A DNA stretch of 64,000 nt from Pseudomonas jinjuensis (GCF_900103845.1 NZ_FNIJ01000014.1:1-64000), one strand, 5' to 3'; counted from the first letter of the stretch, positions 1 to 10,372 are shown. Notes: generated from the letters alone by a model not told the origin. Translations and numbers: made by a program.

Positions 1-433
1 AGCTTGCTGGCGATCCGAGGTATCAGCCGGCAACGCTGTGCACAGGGAAACCAATTGATCGCCAGCAAGCTGGCTCCTACGAAAACAGAGCCGTACCCCG
101 ACCGGTAGAAGCGCGCCATGCGCGCGATTCGCGGGCATGGCCCGCTCCTACACGGCCCATTGGATCCCCGCGTTCGCGAGGACGACGGGGGTTGGGAGTC
201 GCACGGAGTTACCCGAGAAATCCGTCATTACTCGCTGCGCTCGCCCTTCGGGCCGCACTGAAGTGCGTTCAGCGCAAGCGCTGTCCCGCGGACGCGGGAA
301 ACCAGAAGACAGTTGCTCCTACAGGCTGCGCCGGCGTGCTCATTCCTGCAGGGTGATTCGCGATCAATTGAATTGTGTGCAATTGAATTGATCGCTATTC
401 TTCGAATCCCACTTTCCGCCGGAGCCGTGTCCC
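1..433. repeat. REP-type palindromes and gpx upstream region
   Basis: No gene is supported here. Positions 1-15 (agcttgctggcgatc) are the reverse complement of 58-72, forming a paired REP element, and 127-156 carries a second REP type (cgggcatggcccgctcctac core). The right part holds the gpx leader and its operator-like palindrome at 362-393. The same REP families recur in most intergenic gaps of the window. Confidence 0.75.
362..393. promoter_or_regulatory. Candidate OhrR/OspR operator upstream of gpx
   Basis: A 32-bp near-palindrome centred at 377/378, with 13 of 16 base pairs matching. It also contains the 11-bp direct repeat CAATTGAATTG at 365-375 and 380-390. It lies about 40 bp upstream of the gpx start. 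AT-rich AATTG/CAATT half-sites are in keeping with OhrR-family operators. Assignment to the OspR-like product encoded just downstream is inference from position and family. Confidence 0.6.
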
Positions 434-919
434 ATGAGCGATGCACTGCTGAACATTCCCTGCACCACCATCAAGGGCGAGCAGAAAACCCTCGCCGATT
501 TCGGCGCCAAGGCCCTGCTGGTGGTAAACACCGCCAGCCAGTGCGGCTTCACCCCGCAGTACAAGGGTCTGGAAAGCATCTGGCGCAAGTACAGGGACCA
601 GGGGCTGGTGGTGCTCGGCTTCCCCTGCAACCAGTTCGGCAAGCAGGAGCCGGGCAACGAGAAGGAAATCTCGCAGTTCTGCGAGCTCAACTTCGGCGTC
701 AGCTTCCCGCTGTTCCGCAAGATCGAGGTCAACGGCGACAACGCCCATCCGCTCTATGTGCAGCTGAAGAAGCGCGCCCCCGGGGCGCTGGGCAGCCAGC
801 GCATCAAGTGGAACTTCACCAAGTTCCTGATCGGCGAGGACGGCACGGTGGTCAAGCGCTTCGCCCCGCTGACCAAGCCGGAACACATGATCTCGGAGAT
901 CGAAGCGCTGCTGAAATGA
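434..919 (+). CDS. gpx: Glutathione peroxidase family thiol peroxidase
   Basis: 161 aa, the usual length of the bacterial Gpx/BtuE family, which reduces hydroperoxides with glutathione or, more often in bacteria, thioredoxin. The catalytic cysteine is Cys37 in NTASQCGFTPQY. The FPCNQFGKQEPG block (about residues 63-74) and the WNFTKF block follow, and Cys83 is at the usual place of a resolving cysteine. A cysteine, not selenocysteine, is encoded. The stop overlaps the start of the regulator gene by ATGA, so the two are likely translated from one message. The palindrome at 362-393 suggests peroxide-responsive control. The same order occurs in P. aeruginosa as PA2826-PA2825. Confidence 0.93.
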   Translation: MSDALLNIPCTTIKGEQKTLADFGAKALLVVNTASQCGFTPQYKGLESIWRKYRDQGLVVLGFPCNQFGKQEPGNEKEISQFCELNFGVSFPLFRKIEVNGDNAHPLYVQLKKRAPGALGSQRIKWNFTKFLIGEDGTVVKRFAPLTKPEHMISEIEALLK

Positions 920-1399
920 ACCAGGAGCCCCGCCAACTGCCCGCCGAGCCGACGCTGCTGCTGGACGACCAGCTGTGCTTCCGTCTCTACGCCGCGTCGC
1001 GGGCGGTCATCCGTGGCTACCGGCCGATGCTCGATGCGCTCGGCCTGACCTACCCGCAGTACCTGGCGATGCTGGTGCTCTGGGAGTGGCAGGCGCAGCC
1101 GCCGGAGCAGCCGACGGTGAAGGCGCTGGGCGAGCGGCTGATGCTCGATTCCGGCACCCTCACGCCCTTGCTCAAGCGCCTGGAACAGCTTGGCCTGGTG
1201 ACGCGCCGCCGTGCCCGCCATGACGAGCGGGAAGTGCACCTGTGCCTGACGCCGGCCGGCCAGGCGCTGCGCGAACAGGCGCTGCCGCTGCGTGAGCGCC
1301 TGCTCTGCGAGAGCGGGCTGGACGCCTCCGCCCTCGGCGAGTTGCACGAGCGGCTGGGTGCCCTGCTGGAGCAGTTGCTGGCGCTGGACGGCGGCGCGC

Positions 1400-1410
<11 letters not shown>
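916..1410 (+). CDS. ospR: MarR/OhrR-family peroxide-sensing repressor (OspR-like)
   Basis: 164 aa winged-helix MarR protein. Cys21 in DDQLCFRLYAASRA is at the position of the peroxidatic cysteine of OhrR/OspR, followed by the usual ALGLTYPQYLAMLVLWE region. The recognition helix block SGTLTPLLKRLEQLGLVTR is well conserved. A second cysteine (RLLCESG, near residue 133) would allow the disulfide switch of two-Cys OhrR types. The start is chosen from the ATGA overlap with gpx. In P. aeruginosa OspR represses the adjacent gpx and is released by oxidation; the same is inferred here. The gene converges on sagS and overlaps its 3' end by 11 bp. Confidence 0.88.
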
Positions 1411-3718
<2,308 letters not shown>

Positions 3719-3841
3719 GGGGACGGGGCGTCGTCTCGGGGCGGCCTGAAGTGCCGCGTAGCATAGCCCATACCGACCGCCTGTCGGCAGCCGCCGGGAC
3801 CTTCCCCGGCGGCCGAAACTTTCTGATTTCTGGAGAGCACC

Positions 3842-4735
3842 GTGGATTCCCGTCTGAACGATTTTCTCGCCCGCGCCGAAGGCGTGCTGGCGCGCCTGGA
3901 ACCTCTGCTGCCGGCGCCCCGCGCGCCCATCGACTGGGACCAGTCGCTGGCGGCGCGCTGGCACCGCGACGGGCGCAGCGGTTACCTGCAGGTGGTGGAT
4001 GTGAACCTCGACCTGCGCCTGGACGACCTGCTCGGCGTCGACCGCCAGCGCGAGCAGCTGACCCGCAACACCCGCCAGTTCGTCGCCGGCCAGCCGGCCA
4101 ACCACGCGCTGCTGTGGGGCGCCCGCGGGACCGGCAAGTCCTCGCTGGTGCGCGCGCTGCTCGCCGAACTGGCGAGCGTCGGCCTGCGCCTGATCGAGAT
4201 CGAGCGCGATCACCTGGCCGACCTGCCGCGGGTGGTCGAACAGTTGCGCGGTCTGCCGCAGCGCTTCGTGCTGTTCTGCGACGACCTTTCCTTCAGCGCC
4301 GGCGAGGACGACTACCGGGTGCTGAAGAGCGTGCTGGACGGCTCGCTGGAACAGGCGCCGGACAACGTCCTGCTCTACGCCACCTCCAACCGCCGCCACC
4401 TGGTGCCGGAGAAGGAGAGCGACAACCTCGACTGGGCGCTGGTCGACGGCGAAGTGCATCCGAGCGAGGCGGTGGAGGACAAGATCGCCCTGTCCGACCG
4501 CTTCGGCCTGTGGCTGTCCTTCTATCCCTTCACCCAGGAGCATTTCCTCGACGTCGTGCGCCACTGGGTCGAGGTGCTGGCGGCGAAGAACGGGCTGGCC
4601 TGGAACTGGAGCGAGGAGCTGGAGAAGGAGGCGATCCGCTGGGCCTCGCAGCGCGGCAACCGCAACGGCCGCTGCGCCTACCAGTTCGCCCGCCAGTGGG
4701 TCGGCCGCCAGTTGCTGGAGGGAGCGCAGGCATGA
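3842..4735 (+). CDS. DUF815 family P-loop ATPase
   Basis: 297 aa AAA-like ATPase of the DUF815 family. Walker A is GARGTGKSS near residue 95 and Walker B is RFVLFCDDLSF near residue 141; a TSNRRHL sensor-like motif follows. The biochemical role of this family is not established. The start is GTG, preceded by a GGAG ribosome site (tctggagagcacc). A 9-bp stem (3790-3798 with 3805-3813) lies in the leader. The 3' end overlaps the next gene by ATGA, so the ATPase and the methionine sulfoxide reductase are probably translationally coupled. Confidence 0.85.
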   Translation: MDSRLNDFLARAEGVLARLEPLLPAPRAPIDWDQSLAARWHRDGRSGYLQVVDVNLDLRLDDLLGVDRQREQLTRNTRQFVAGQPANHALLWGARGTGKSSLVRALLAELASVGLRLIEIERDHLADLPRVVEQLRGLPQRFVLFCDDLSFSAGEDDYRVLKSVLDGSLEQAPDNVLLYATSNRRHLVPEKESDNLDWALVDGEVHPSEAVEDKIALSDRFGLWLSFYPFTQEHFLDVVRHWVEVLAAKNGLAWNWSEELEKEAIRWASQRGNRNGRCAYQFARQWVGRQLLEGAQA

Positions 4736-5214
4736 TCGATCTGGACAAGGCCGGCGAAGGCCTGGACGGCTACGGGCTGCTGGCGGCGCAGGTGGAGGCG
4801 CTGTTCGCCGACGAGCGCGACTTCATCGCCAACGCGGCGCAGTTCTCCGCCTTCCTTTATCACGAGCTGGGCGACCTGAACTGGGCCGGCTTCTATCTCA
4901 ACCGCGACGAGGAGTTGGTGCTCGGGCCGTTCCAGGGCAAGGTCGCCTGCGTGCGCATTCCCTTCGCCAGGGGCGTGTGCGGCGCCGCGGCACGTACCCG
5001 GGAGACCCAGCGGGTCGAGGACGTGCACGCCTTCCCCGGACATATCGCCTGCGATAGCGCCTCCAGCAGCGAGCTGGTGGTGCCGCTGGTGAAGGAGGGC
5101 CGGCTGATCGGCGTGCTGGACCTGGATAGCCCGCGCACCGGACGCTTCAGCGCGGAGGACCAGGCGGGTGTCGAGCGGCTGGTGGAGATTTTCCTGCGCC
5201 TGACCGATTGCTGA
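4732..5214 (+). CDS. msrC: Free methionine-(R)-sulfoxide reductase (GAF domain)
   Basis: 160 aa, a single GAF domain of the fRMsr (YebR) family, which reduces free methionine-R-sulfoxide with thioredoxin in the cytoplasm. Three cysteines sit in the pattern of the family: KVACVRI, GVCGAA and HIACDS, the catalytic and resolving residues. The LNWAGFYL block near the N-terminus is also typical. The start ATG lies inside the stop of the ATPase gene. It is one of three methionine-sulfoxide repair enzymes in the window, with periplasmic MsrA and MsrB encoded near 60-62 kb. Confidence 0.88.
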   Translation: MIDLDKAGEGLDGYGLLAAQVEALFADERDFIANAAQFSAFLYHELGDLNWAGFYLNRDEELVLGPFQGKVACVRIPFARGVCGAAARTRETQRVEDVHAFPGHIACDSASSSELVVPLVKEGRLIGVLDLDSPRTGRFSAEDQAGVERLVEIFLRLTDC

Positions 5215-5248
5215 TTTATTGGCGTCGGCGGGACCCGGAGGACATCCT

Positions 5249-5345
5249 CCGTAGGAGCGGGCCATGCCCGCGACCGGTCGCGCCCAGGTGCGCTCCTACA
5301 CGGGGCAACCACCATCGTTCCCACGTTCCTGCGTGGGAATGCCGC
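5249..5345. repeat. REP palindrome and CGTTCCCACG hairpin repeat
   Basis: A REP pair (gtaggagcgggccatgcccg with a partner ending gcgctcctaca) is followed by a TTCCCACG/CGTGGGAA stem at 5318-5325 and 5332-5339. This second motif recurs near 25080, 51490 and 59160. It lies between convergent genes and could act as a bidirectional transcription block. Confidence 0.7.
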
Positions 5346-5395
5346 TCTCGACGCTCCCGCGTTCCTGAAGTGGGAACCATGAAATGGTCCCCCCC

Positions 5396-5731
5396 TCAGA
5401 GCCGATGCAACGTCCGCTCGATCGGCTCCTGCTCGACCCCATCCACCCACCACCTCAACCTCGCGCGGATTTCCTCGCTGTTGCCGGCGCCGACCTGCAG
5501 GCGCACCGGGCAATGCCGCTCCTGCGCGGCGGTCAGGCCGCCGCTCTGGCGTGATCGGGCGCGGCCGCCCTGGCCGCGGGATTCGAGGTTCAGGTCGAAG
5601 CGCACCTGCTGGCCGTCGCCCTGGAAGCACAGGCGCACGGCGAGGCCGCCGGCGTCGGTCGGCTGCAGGTCGAGGCTGGGGCTGACCGGAACCAGGCCGG
5701 CCAGGAGCAATGCGGGGAAAAGATTGGACAT
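5396..5731 (-). CDS. csgH: CsgC/CsgH-like curli chaperone (periplasmic)
   Basis: 111 aa with a hydrophobic signal peptide (SNLFPALLLAGLVPVSPS). The mature part is a small predicted beta-sandwich containing GQGGRARSRQSGGLTAAQ, which lines up with the GSSGQSQTKQEKTLSLPANQ segment of E. coli CsgC and with alphaproteobacterial CsgH. CsgC/CsgH proteins keep curlin subunits from aggregating in the periplasm. Two lone cysteines (RLCF, RHCP) are present, not the CXC of E. coli CsgC. It is the last gene of the leftward curlin set, 55 bp behind csgA. Family assignment is by short-motif similarity and context, so moderate. Confidence 0.62.
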   Translation of the reverse strand: MSNLFPALLLAGLVPVSPSLDLQPTDAGGLAVRLCFQGDGQQVRFDLNLESRGQGGRARSRQSGGLTAAQERHCPVRLQVGAGNSEEIRARLRWWVDGVEQEPIERTLHRL

Positions 5732-5786
5732 GGTGAAAAAAATACCGCTGCCGCCGGGGGTGTGGCGACAGCGGCAAAAGGGGGAA

Positions 5787-7130
5787 TTACTGCTGGGTAA
5801 CCACGGCGATGTTGGAATTACCCGATTGCTGGATATTGGCCACGCCATTGGCTCCGCTCTGGTCGACCCTCGCGCTGTTGAGGGAACCGCTCTGCAGCAC
5901 GTAGGCCAGGTTGGTGATGCCGGACTGGGTGATGTCCGCGGTGTTTTCGGTGCCGTAGCTTCCGCCCATGGCGATGTTGTCGCTGCCGCTCTGGGTGGCG
6001 ACGAGGATGTTGTCGCTGCCGTTCTGCTCGAAATACAGCTCGTTGTTCGAGTCGGCCTGGCTGACGGTGGCATCGTTGAAGTCGCCGACCTGGCTCAGCT
6101 CGGCGGTCTGGCCGATACCCTTCTGGGTCAGGTTGGCGATGTTGTCGTTGCCTTCCTGGCCGATGGCCGCGCTATGTCCTTCGCCGAACTGGCCGCCTTC
6201 GCGGAAATCGCCGGAGAGGTTGGTGCCGTCCCAGTTGCTCATGTCCACCTTGTTGCGGTCGCCGACGGTGGTGATGGTCAGGCTGTGGCCGGTACCCTCC
6301 TGGTAGGTCAGGTGGCGGTTGTCGTCGCCCTGGACCGCCAGGTTCAGGCTGGCGCTGGAGCTGTTGAACTGGTCGGCGTAGGCGGCGTTGTTGGCGCCGG
6401 TCTGGGCTATCGACACGCTGTTGTCCGCGCCGGTGCCGTCCAGGCTGGTCTGGTCGACGCCGACGAACTGCCAGGTACCCGACTGGACGACCATGATGTC
6501 GCTGCCGAACTGGCTGTCCTGGTAGGTCTGCACGTAGTTGAGGTCGCCGCCCTGGTACACGGTGGTGTGACTGTCGCTGCCGGTGGCCTGCCAGACGTTC
6601 GCCTCGTTGACGGTGTCGGCCTGGTAGATGGAGGCCGTGCTGTCGGTTTGCTCGACCTGGTCGATCGCCGCCGAGTTGCCGTCGCCCGTCTGTTCGATGG
6701 TGGCCGTGTTGCCGCCGCCGAGGAAGTCCTGGCCGATCCAGGCGTAGTGATTGATGCCGGACTGGTTGGTGAACGCCTTGCTGCCGGTCTGGTCGGTCTG
6801 GAACACGTAGGAGCCGTTGAATTCGTCGGCCTGGGTCTGCTGGATCAGGTTGCCGCTGCCGAACGACTGGCTGCCGAGCATGTCCTGGTACTGACCGGTC
6901 TGGGTCTGGTTGATGGTGCTGGCGTTTTCCAGCGACTGGTCGGCATAGGCGCCGAGCAGGGTGCCGTTCTGGTTCTGGTTGATGGTGCTGTCGCCGGTGT
7001 TCAGCGACTGGAAGGTTTCGGCATTGTTCTCGTCGCCGACCTGGAGCTGGTTGGTCACGCTGTCCGCGGCCATGACATTCGTTGCTGCCACGAACAGTAC
7101 TGCCGATGCGAGGGGGGTAAGCTTGAACAT
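5787..7130 (-). CDS. csgA: Major curlin subunit, CsgA-like (large)
   Basis: 447 aa secreted amyloid subunit, about three times the E. coli CsgA (151 aa). A signal peptide (MFKLTPLASAVLFVAATNVMA) is followed by an N-terminal stretch with NQLQVGDENNAETFQSLN. Many imperfect repeats of about 20-25 residues fill the rest, with the curlin pattern of Gln and Asn at fixed spacing (QSGxxNxA, QxGxxN), ending NSNIAVVTQQ. These repeats form the strands of a beta-solenoid that polymerises into extracellular fibres. A strong ribosome site (ccaggaggcaacatc) precedes the ATG. No CsgG-type secretion channel is encoded in the window, so export would rely on genes elsewhere. Confidence 0.85.
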   Translation of the reverse strand: MFKLTPLASAVLFVAATNVMAADSVTNQLQVGDENNAETFQSLNTGDSTINQNQNGTLLGAYADQSLENASTINQTQTGQYQDMLGSQSFGSGNLIQQTQADEFNGSYVFQTDQTGSKAFTNQSGINHYAWIGQDFLGGGNTATIEQTGDGNSAAIDQVEQTDSTASIYQADTVNEANVWQATGSDSHTTVYQGGDLNYVQTYQDSQFGSDIMVVQSGTWQFVGVDQTSLDGTGADNSVSIAQTGANNAAYADQFNSSSASLNLAVQGDDNRHLTYQEGTGHSLTITTVGDRNKVDMSNWDGTNLSGDFREGGQFGEGHSAAIGQEGNDNIANLTQKGIGQTAELSQVGDFNDATVSQADSNNELYFEQNGSDNILVATQSGSDNIAMGGSYGTENTADITQSGITNLAYVLQSGSLNSARVDQSGANGVANIQQSGNSNIAVVTQQ

Positions 7131-7487
7131 GATGTTGCCTCCTGGATGCACGTGTCCTGGGCGGCCTGCTCGTGCAGGCCTCCATTGCGTTGGCTTGGCG
7201 AATTTCAATGCGCAGGCCGGGGCTTGCGCTGGCGCCGGAAGGGTCGCCCGGGTGGTCTGTGGCGGGCTTCTCCCCGGCTGCCGTTGTGGCTGATCCGGAT
7301 GCGGTTCGGCGAACCGCGCGTCATTTCGTTCGCTTGCTTCCTGCCTTGTCCCTCCCTGCTGGCGATGGCCATCCTGTCGGCGCCTTCCTGGTGAATGACG
7401 GCCTCCTGATTACTGCAGCTAGGGGCGTGAGCTTGAACATTTCGATGCCTCCGGGATGCACTCCCTCGTATGTCGGCAGACGATGTC
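7131..7487. other. csgB-csgA intergenic region with duplicated curlin leader
   Basis: 357 bp separate csgB from csgA. The only recognisable content is the degenerate curlin start described separately. Its leader (about 7421-7460) repeats the csgA leader (about 7111-7150), including gcttgaacat and the ribosome site. No sigma-54 promoter or terminator was found by eye. Confidence 0.6.
7321..7440 (-). pseudogene. Truncated curlin gene remnant (csgA 5' duplication)
   Basis: Read leftward from 7440, an ATG with an intact ribosome site (cccggaggcatcgaa) opens a 39-codon frame. It begins MFKLTPLAAV, nearly the same as the csgA start MFKLTPLASAV, and then runs into unrelated Arg/Lys-rich sequence before a TGA at 7321-7323. 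The flanking leader bases are also shared with csgA. This looks like the leftover of a tandem curlin duplication with its body deleted. A short leader peptide is the alternative. Confidence 0.6.
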
Positions 7488-7988
7488 TCATTGGCGTTGG
7501 CGGATCTCTATGCGCATGCCACTGCCGACCTGGCTTACGCTGGCTGCCAGCCCTTGCCCCGCCTGCTCGATGAGGGCGTAGTTCTGGTAGCCGTTCTGGC
7601 TGATCTGGGCGCGGTTGTTGGCGCCCCGTTGCACGATGTTCGCCTGGTTGCCATCCCCCTCCTGACTGATGAAGGCGATCTGGTTGATGCCTTCCTGGAG
7701 GATGAAAGCCTCCTGGTTGCTGCCCGCCTGTACGATCTGGCCGAGCAGCGAACTTCCCTGCTGTCCGATCACGGCGACATTCGCCTGCCCGGTCTGGCCG
7801 ATGTTCGCCTGTTGTCCATCCGCCACCCGCGCCGGTACCAGCAGCACGACGTCGTCCAGTTCGCCGAAGCTCGCCAGGTCGCCGTTGTCCATCAGGTCAT
7901 CGGCCATCGCCCAGGGGCTGAGGAGGCCGAACAGCAGACTGAAGGTCAGTCGTGCGATGAGTCGAATAGCCTGTGCCGGATACTGCAT
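7488..7988 (-). CDS. csgB: Minor curlin subunit/nucleator, CsgB-like
   Basis: 166 aa, close to E. coli CsgB (151 aa). A signal peptide (LTFSLLFGLLSPWAMA) precedes a mature protein with five or so curlin repeats: GQANIGQTGQANVAVIGQQG, SNQEAFILQEG, NQIAFISQEG, NQANIVQRG, NRAQISQNG. The basic tail GMRIEIRQRQ resembles the positively charged last repeat that ties E. coli CsgB to the cell surface. CsgB nucleates CsgA polymerisation at the outer membrane. The start was chosen as the ATG right before the signal peptide. It stands between a gene of unknown function and csgA in the same orientation. Confidence 0.82.
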   Translation of the reverse strand: MQYPAQAIRLIARLTFSLLFGLLSPWAMADDLMDNGDLASFGELDDVVLLVPARVADGQQANIGQTGQANVAVIGQQGSSLLGQIVQAGSNQEAFILQEGINQIAFISQEGDGNQANIVQRGANNRAQISQNGYQNYALIEQAGQGLAASVSQVGSGMRIEIRQRQ

Positions 7989-8020
7989 ATCGGGGGGCCT
8001 TGTCCGTTGCCCTTCGTCAC

Positions 8021-8046
8021 CCCCGCCTCCCCGGAGGGAGGCGGGG
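8021..8046 (-). terminator. Perfect 11-bp intercistronic hairpin without T tract
   Basis: CCCCGCCTCCC (8021-8031) pairs with GGGAGGCGGGG (8036-8046) around a CGGA loop. It starts 10 bp after the stop of the 771-aa gene and precedes csgB. No run of T follows on the leftward strand, so it is more likely an RNA-stability or attenuation element that sets the ratio of the upstream proteins to the curlins than a full terminator. Confidence 0.55.
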
Positions 8047-8056
8047 CACCGCGTCA

Positions 8057-10372
8057 TTACCGGGTCTGTACCACTGGTACGGTGCGCTCCGTGCCGAACG
8101 ACGAGCGGATGGTCGCTGTCGGGTTCGCGGCGGGCGCGATGTTGCTGTTGTTCAGGGTGAACCGCCACCGGCCGTTGGCCGCCACCGGCGCCGTGCCCAG
8201 GGTCACGGTGCCGGTACTGCTGGTCACCTGGATGGTCACGGTGTTGGCGTTGGTCAGGTTCGAGGTGCCGTCCAGGCTCCAGGTCCAGCGGTTGTTCGAG
8301 CGGGCCTGGAGTTCAGCGTTGGCGACGGTGAGGTTCTCGTTGGCCACCGGCCGCTGCTGCACGGTCACCGTGACGCTGCCGGGGGTCACCGAAACCGCAC
8401 CCAGGGAGTCCCGCACCAGGTAGGTGAAGGTCGGGGTGATGGTGCCGGTGAAGTTGGCCGGAGGCGTGTAGGTGACGGTGCCGTCGGCGTTCGCTGCGAC
8501 AGTGCCCTGGCCCGTGGCGGGCTGGGTGACGCTGGCGATGGCGAGCGGCAGGTTGTTTTCCGGATCGGCGTCGTTGGCCAGCACGGCGATGGTGACCGGC
8601 ACGCCCAGGGTGAGGGCGGTGTCGTTCACTGCCACCGGCGGCTGGTTCGGACTGACGCTGACGGTGACCGTCACCGGGTCCGAGGCGAGCCCCTTGCTGT
8701 CCTTGGCCTTGTAGGTGAACACCGCTTCCAGCGGCACGTTGGTGGCCGGCGGCGTGTACACCAGGCTGGTGGTGCCGTTGAGCGCCACGGTGCCCTGGCC
8801 GGCTGCCGGCGGCACGAAGCTGTCGATGGCCAGCGGGGTGTCGTCGTCCGGGTCGCTGTCGTTGGCCAGCACGTTGATGGTGACCGGCACGCCGGAGCTG
8901 GTGCTGGCGACGTCGGCCACTGCGAGCGGCTTCTGGTTGTCGGCCGGAGCTTCGGCGGCACCAGCCACCACCACCGGTTCGCTGTCCGAACCGCCGGCAG
9001 CCGATTTCACCACGATGCTTTCCGGCGGCTGGGGCACGTCGTTCACCACCAGGGTTCCGTTGCCGGGCAGCGGGCCGAAGCCCTGGGCGACGAGCGAGGG
9101 ATTGGTGACCTTGTCGCTGGAGCTGGCGGTGATGGTCAGCCGGTGGTTGGCCCAGTCGTAGCTCGCCGTGCTGATCTTCACCACGTCGACCGGCGTGCGC
9201 GAGACCGTGGTCGGCTTGTTCGCTCCGCCCGTTTCGCTGGCGGTCATCACCACGACTTCCGGCGGGGCACCGGCGGTGGTGAAGGTGGTGTAGAAGTAGC
9301 CGTTGTTGTCCGGCGTCAGGTTCGCGCCCGGCAGGCACGGCCCCGGCGGGGTGCCGACCAGGGTCAGGCTGAGGCGGTAGCACACGCTCGATGCGGCCGG
9401 TTCCGGCAACTGGGTCGTCGGGTTGGTGCGCAGCGAGTTGGCGAACACTTCCACGCGCGAGCCGCTGCCGTCACGCTGGTAGGTGACGCGCTCGACCTCG
9501 ACCGGGGTTTGCGTGCGGTTGTCGTAGATCTTCCCGGAGAGGGCGAACAGGTCGGTGCGCAGCGTGCCTCCCGGACCGGAAATCTCCAGGTAGTTCTGCG
9601 GATTGCCCTGGGGGTCGAGGATCGGACTGCCCTTCACCTGTTCCTCGATGTTCGGGTCGCCGATGAACTGCTCCACCAATCCGGTTTCCGGGTTGGTCTC
9701 GGTGTAGTAGCGCGTCACTTCCTGGCCGGCTTCGTCGAGCACGACGTTGGGAGCGCTGGCACTGTAGAGGAACGGGCCGAGAGCTCCGTTCAGGGCACCG
9801 GTGTAGTTGAGGGTGGCGATGCCGACGTCGCTGGTGTCGTTGATCGCCCGCCGGCCGGTGCCGGCGACGGCGTAGACGTTGGTGCCGTAGGGATGGCGGA
9901 CGGTATACATGCCGGGGGTCGGCACCGAGGCGCGAATACGGATGCGGGCGAAGTTGTGCTGCTCGCCGTCGATGATCTCCCCTTCGCCGGCAACCGCTTC
10001 CAGCGCGGCGACATACTGCTCGATACCCAAGGTGTCGCGGTCGCCGAGGCTGGCATCGGCAGTGAACCAGAAGCTCTCGCCCGGCCAGTTGTTGGGGAAG
10101 ATGATGGGTTCGAGCGGGTTGAAGCCGCCTTCCGCGGGAATGGTGCACATGTGCCCGGGCGCAGCCGCGGTGCCCGGAGCGCGGGAACTGACTGCCTTGG
10201 ACAGGCAGAGCTCCAGCGTCACCCCGTTGAAGTCCTGGTACCACATGGGGAACCGGCCGGTGGCGAGGGTGTAGGGACCGCGGTCGAAATCCTGCAGTGC
10301 AGCGTGCGCACCGCCCGCCATGGCTATGGACAGGCCCAGCGCGTTGAACATGAAACTTGGCAACTTGTTCAT
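8057..10372 (-). CDS. Secreted Ig-repeat protein of unknown function in the curlin operon
   Basis: 771 aa with a signal peptide (GLSIAMAGGAHA). The N-terminal half (about 25-430) is homologous along its length to the 458-aa product encoded upstream. Shared blocks include PMWYQDFNG versus PWYQDTHG, LCLSKAVSSRAPGTAAAPG versus LCQSKALSSRAPGTAAAPG, FWFTADA, FARIRIR, HPYG, IDYTGAL/LNYTGAL, FIGDPNIEE and LRTDLFA. Two cadherin/bacterial Ig-like repeats then follow at about 455-640, each with VLANDxDP, GQGTV and YTPPA motifs, and a further beta-rich domain ends at 771. I do not recognise the N-terminal family. Signal peptide, Ig repeats and operon position suggest a surface or matrix protein working with the curlins. 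A strong ribosome site (ccaggaggcatc) precedes the ATG. Confidence 0.75.
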   Translation of the reverse strand: MNKLPSFMFNALGLSIAMAGGAHAALQDFDRGPYTLATGRFPMWYQDFNGVTLELCLSKAVSSRAPGTAAAPGHMCTIPAEGGFNPLEPIIFPNNWPGESFWFTADASLGDRDTLGIEQYVAALEAVAGEGEIIDGEQHNFARIRIRASVPTPGMYTVRHPYGTNVYAVAGTGRRAINDTSDVGIATLNYTGALNGALGPFLYSASAPNVVLDEAGQEVTRYYTETNPETGLVEQFIGDPNIEEQVKGSPILDPQGNPQNYLEISGPGGTLRTDLFALSGKIYDNRTQTPVEVERVTYQRDGSGSRVEVFANSLRTNPTTQLPEPAASSVCYRLSLTLVGTPPGPCLPGANLTPDNNGYFYTTFTTAGAPPEVVVMTASETGGANKPTTVSRTPVDVVKISTASYDWANHRLTITASSSDKVTNPSLVAQGFGPLPGNGTLVVNDVPQPPESIVVKSAAGGSDSEPVVVAGAAEAPADNQKPLAVADVASTSSGVPVTINVLANDSDPDDDTPLAIDSFVPPAAGQGTVALNGTTSLVYTPPATNVPLEAVFTYKAKDSKGLASDPVTVTVSVSPNQPPVAVNDTALTLGVPVTIAVLANDADPENNLPLAIASVTQPATGQGTVAANADGTVTYTPPANFTGTITPTFTYLVRDSLGAVSVTPGSVTVTVQQRPVANENLTVANAELQARSNNRWTWSLDGTSNLTNANTVTIQVTSSTGTVTLGTAPVAANGRWRFTLNNSNIAPAANPTATIRSSFGTERTVPVVQTR

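Noticed and set aside
5787..7130. Fap amyloid (FapC) as an alternative identity for the large repeat protein
   Set aside because: Repeats are of the short curlin type, the partner is CsgB-like, and no fapA, B, D, E or F neighbours exist.
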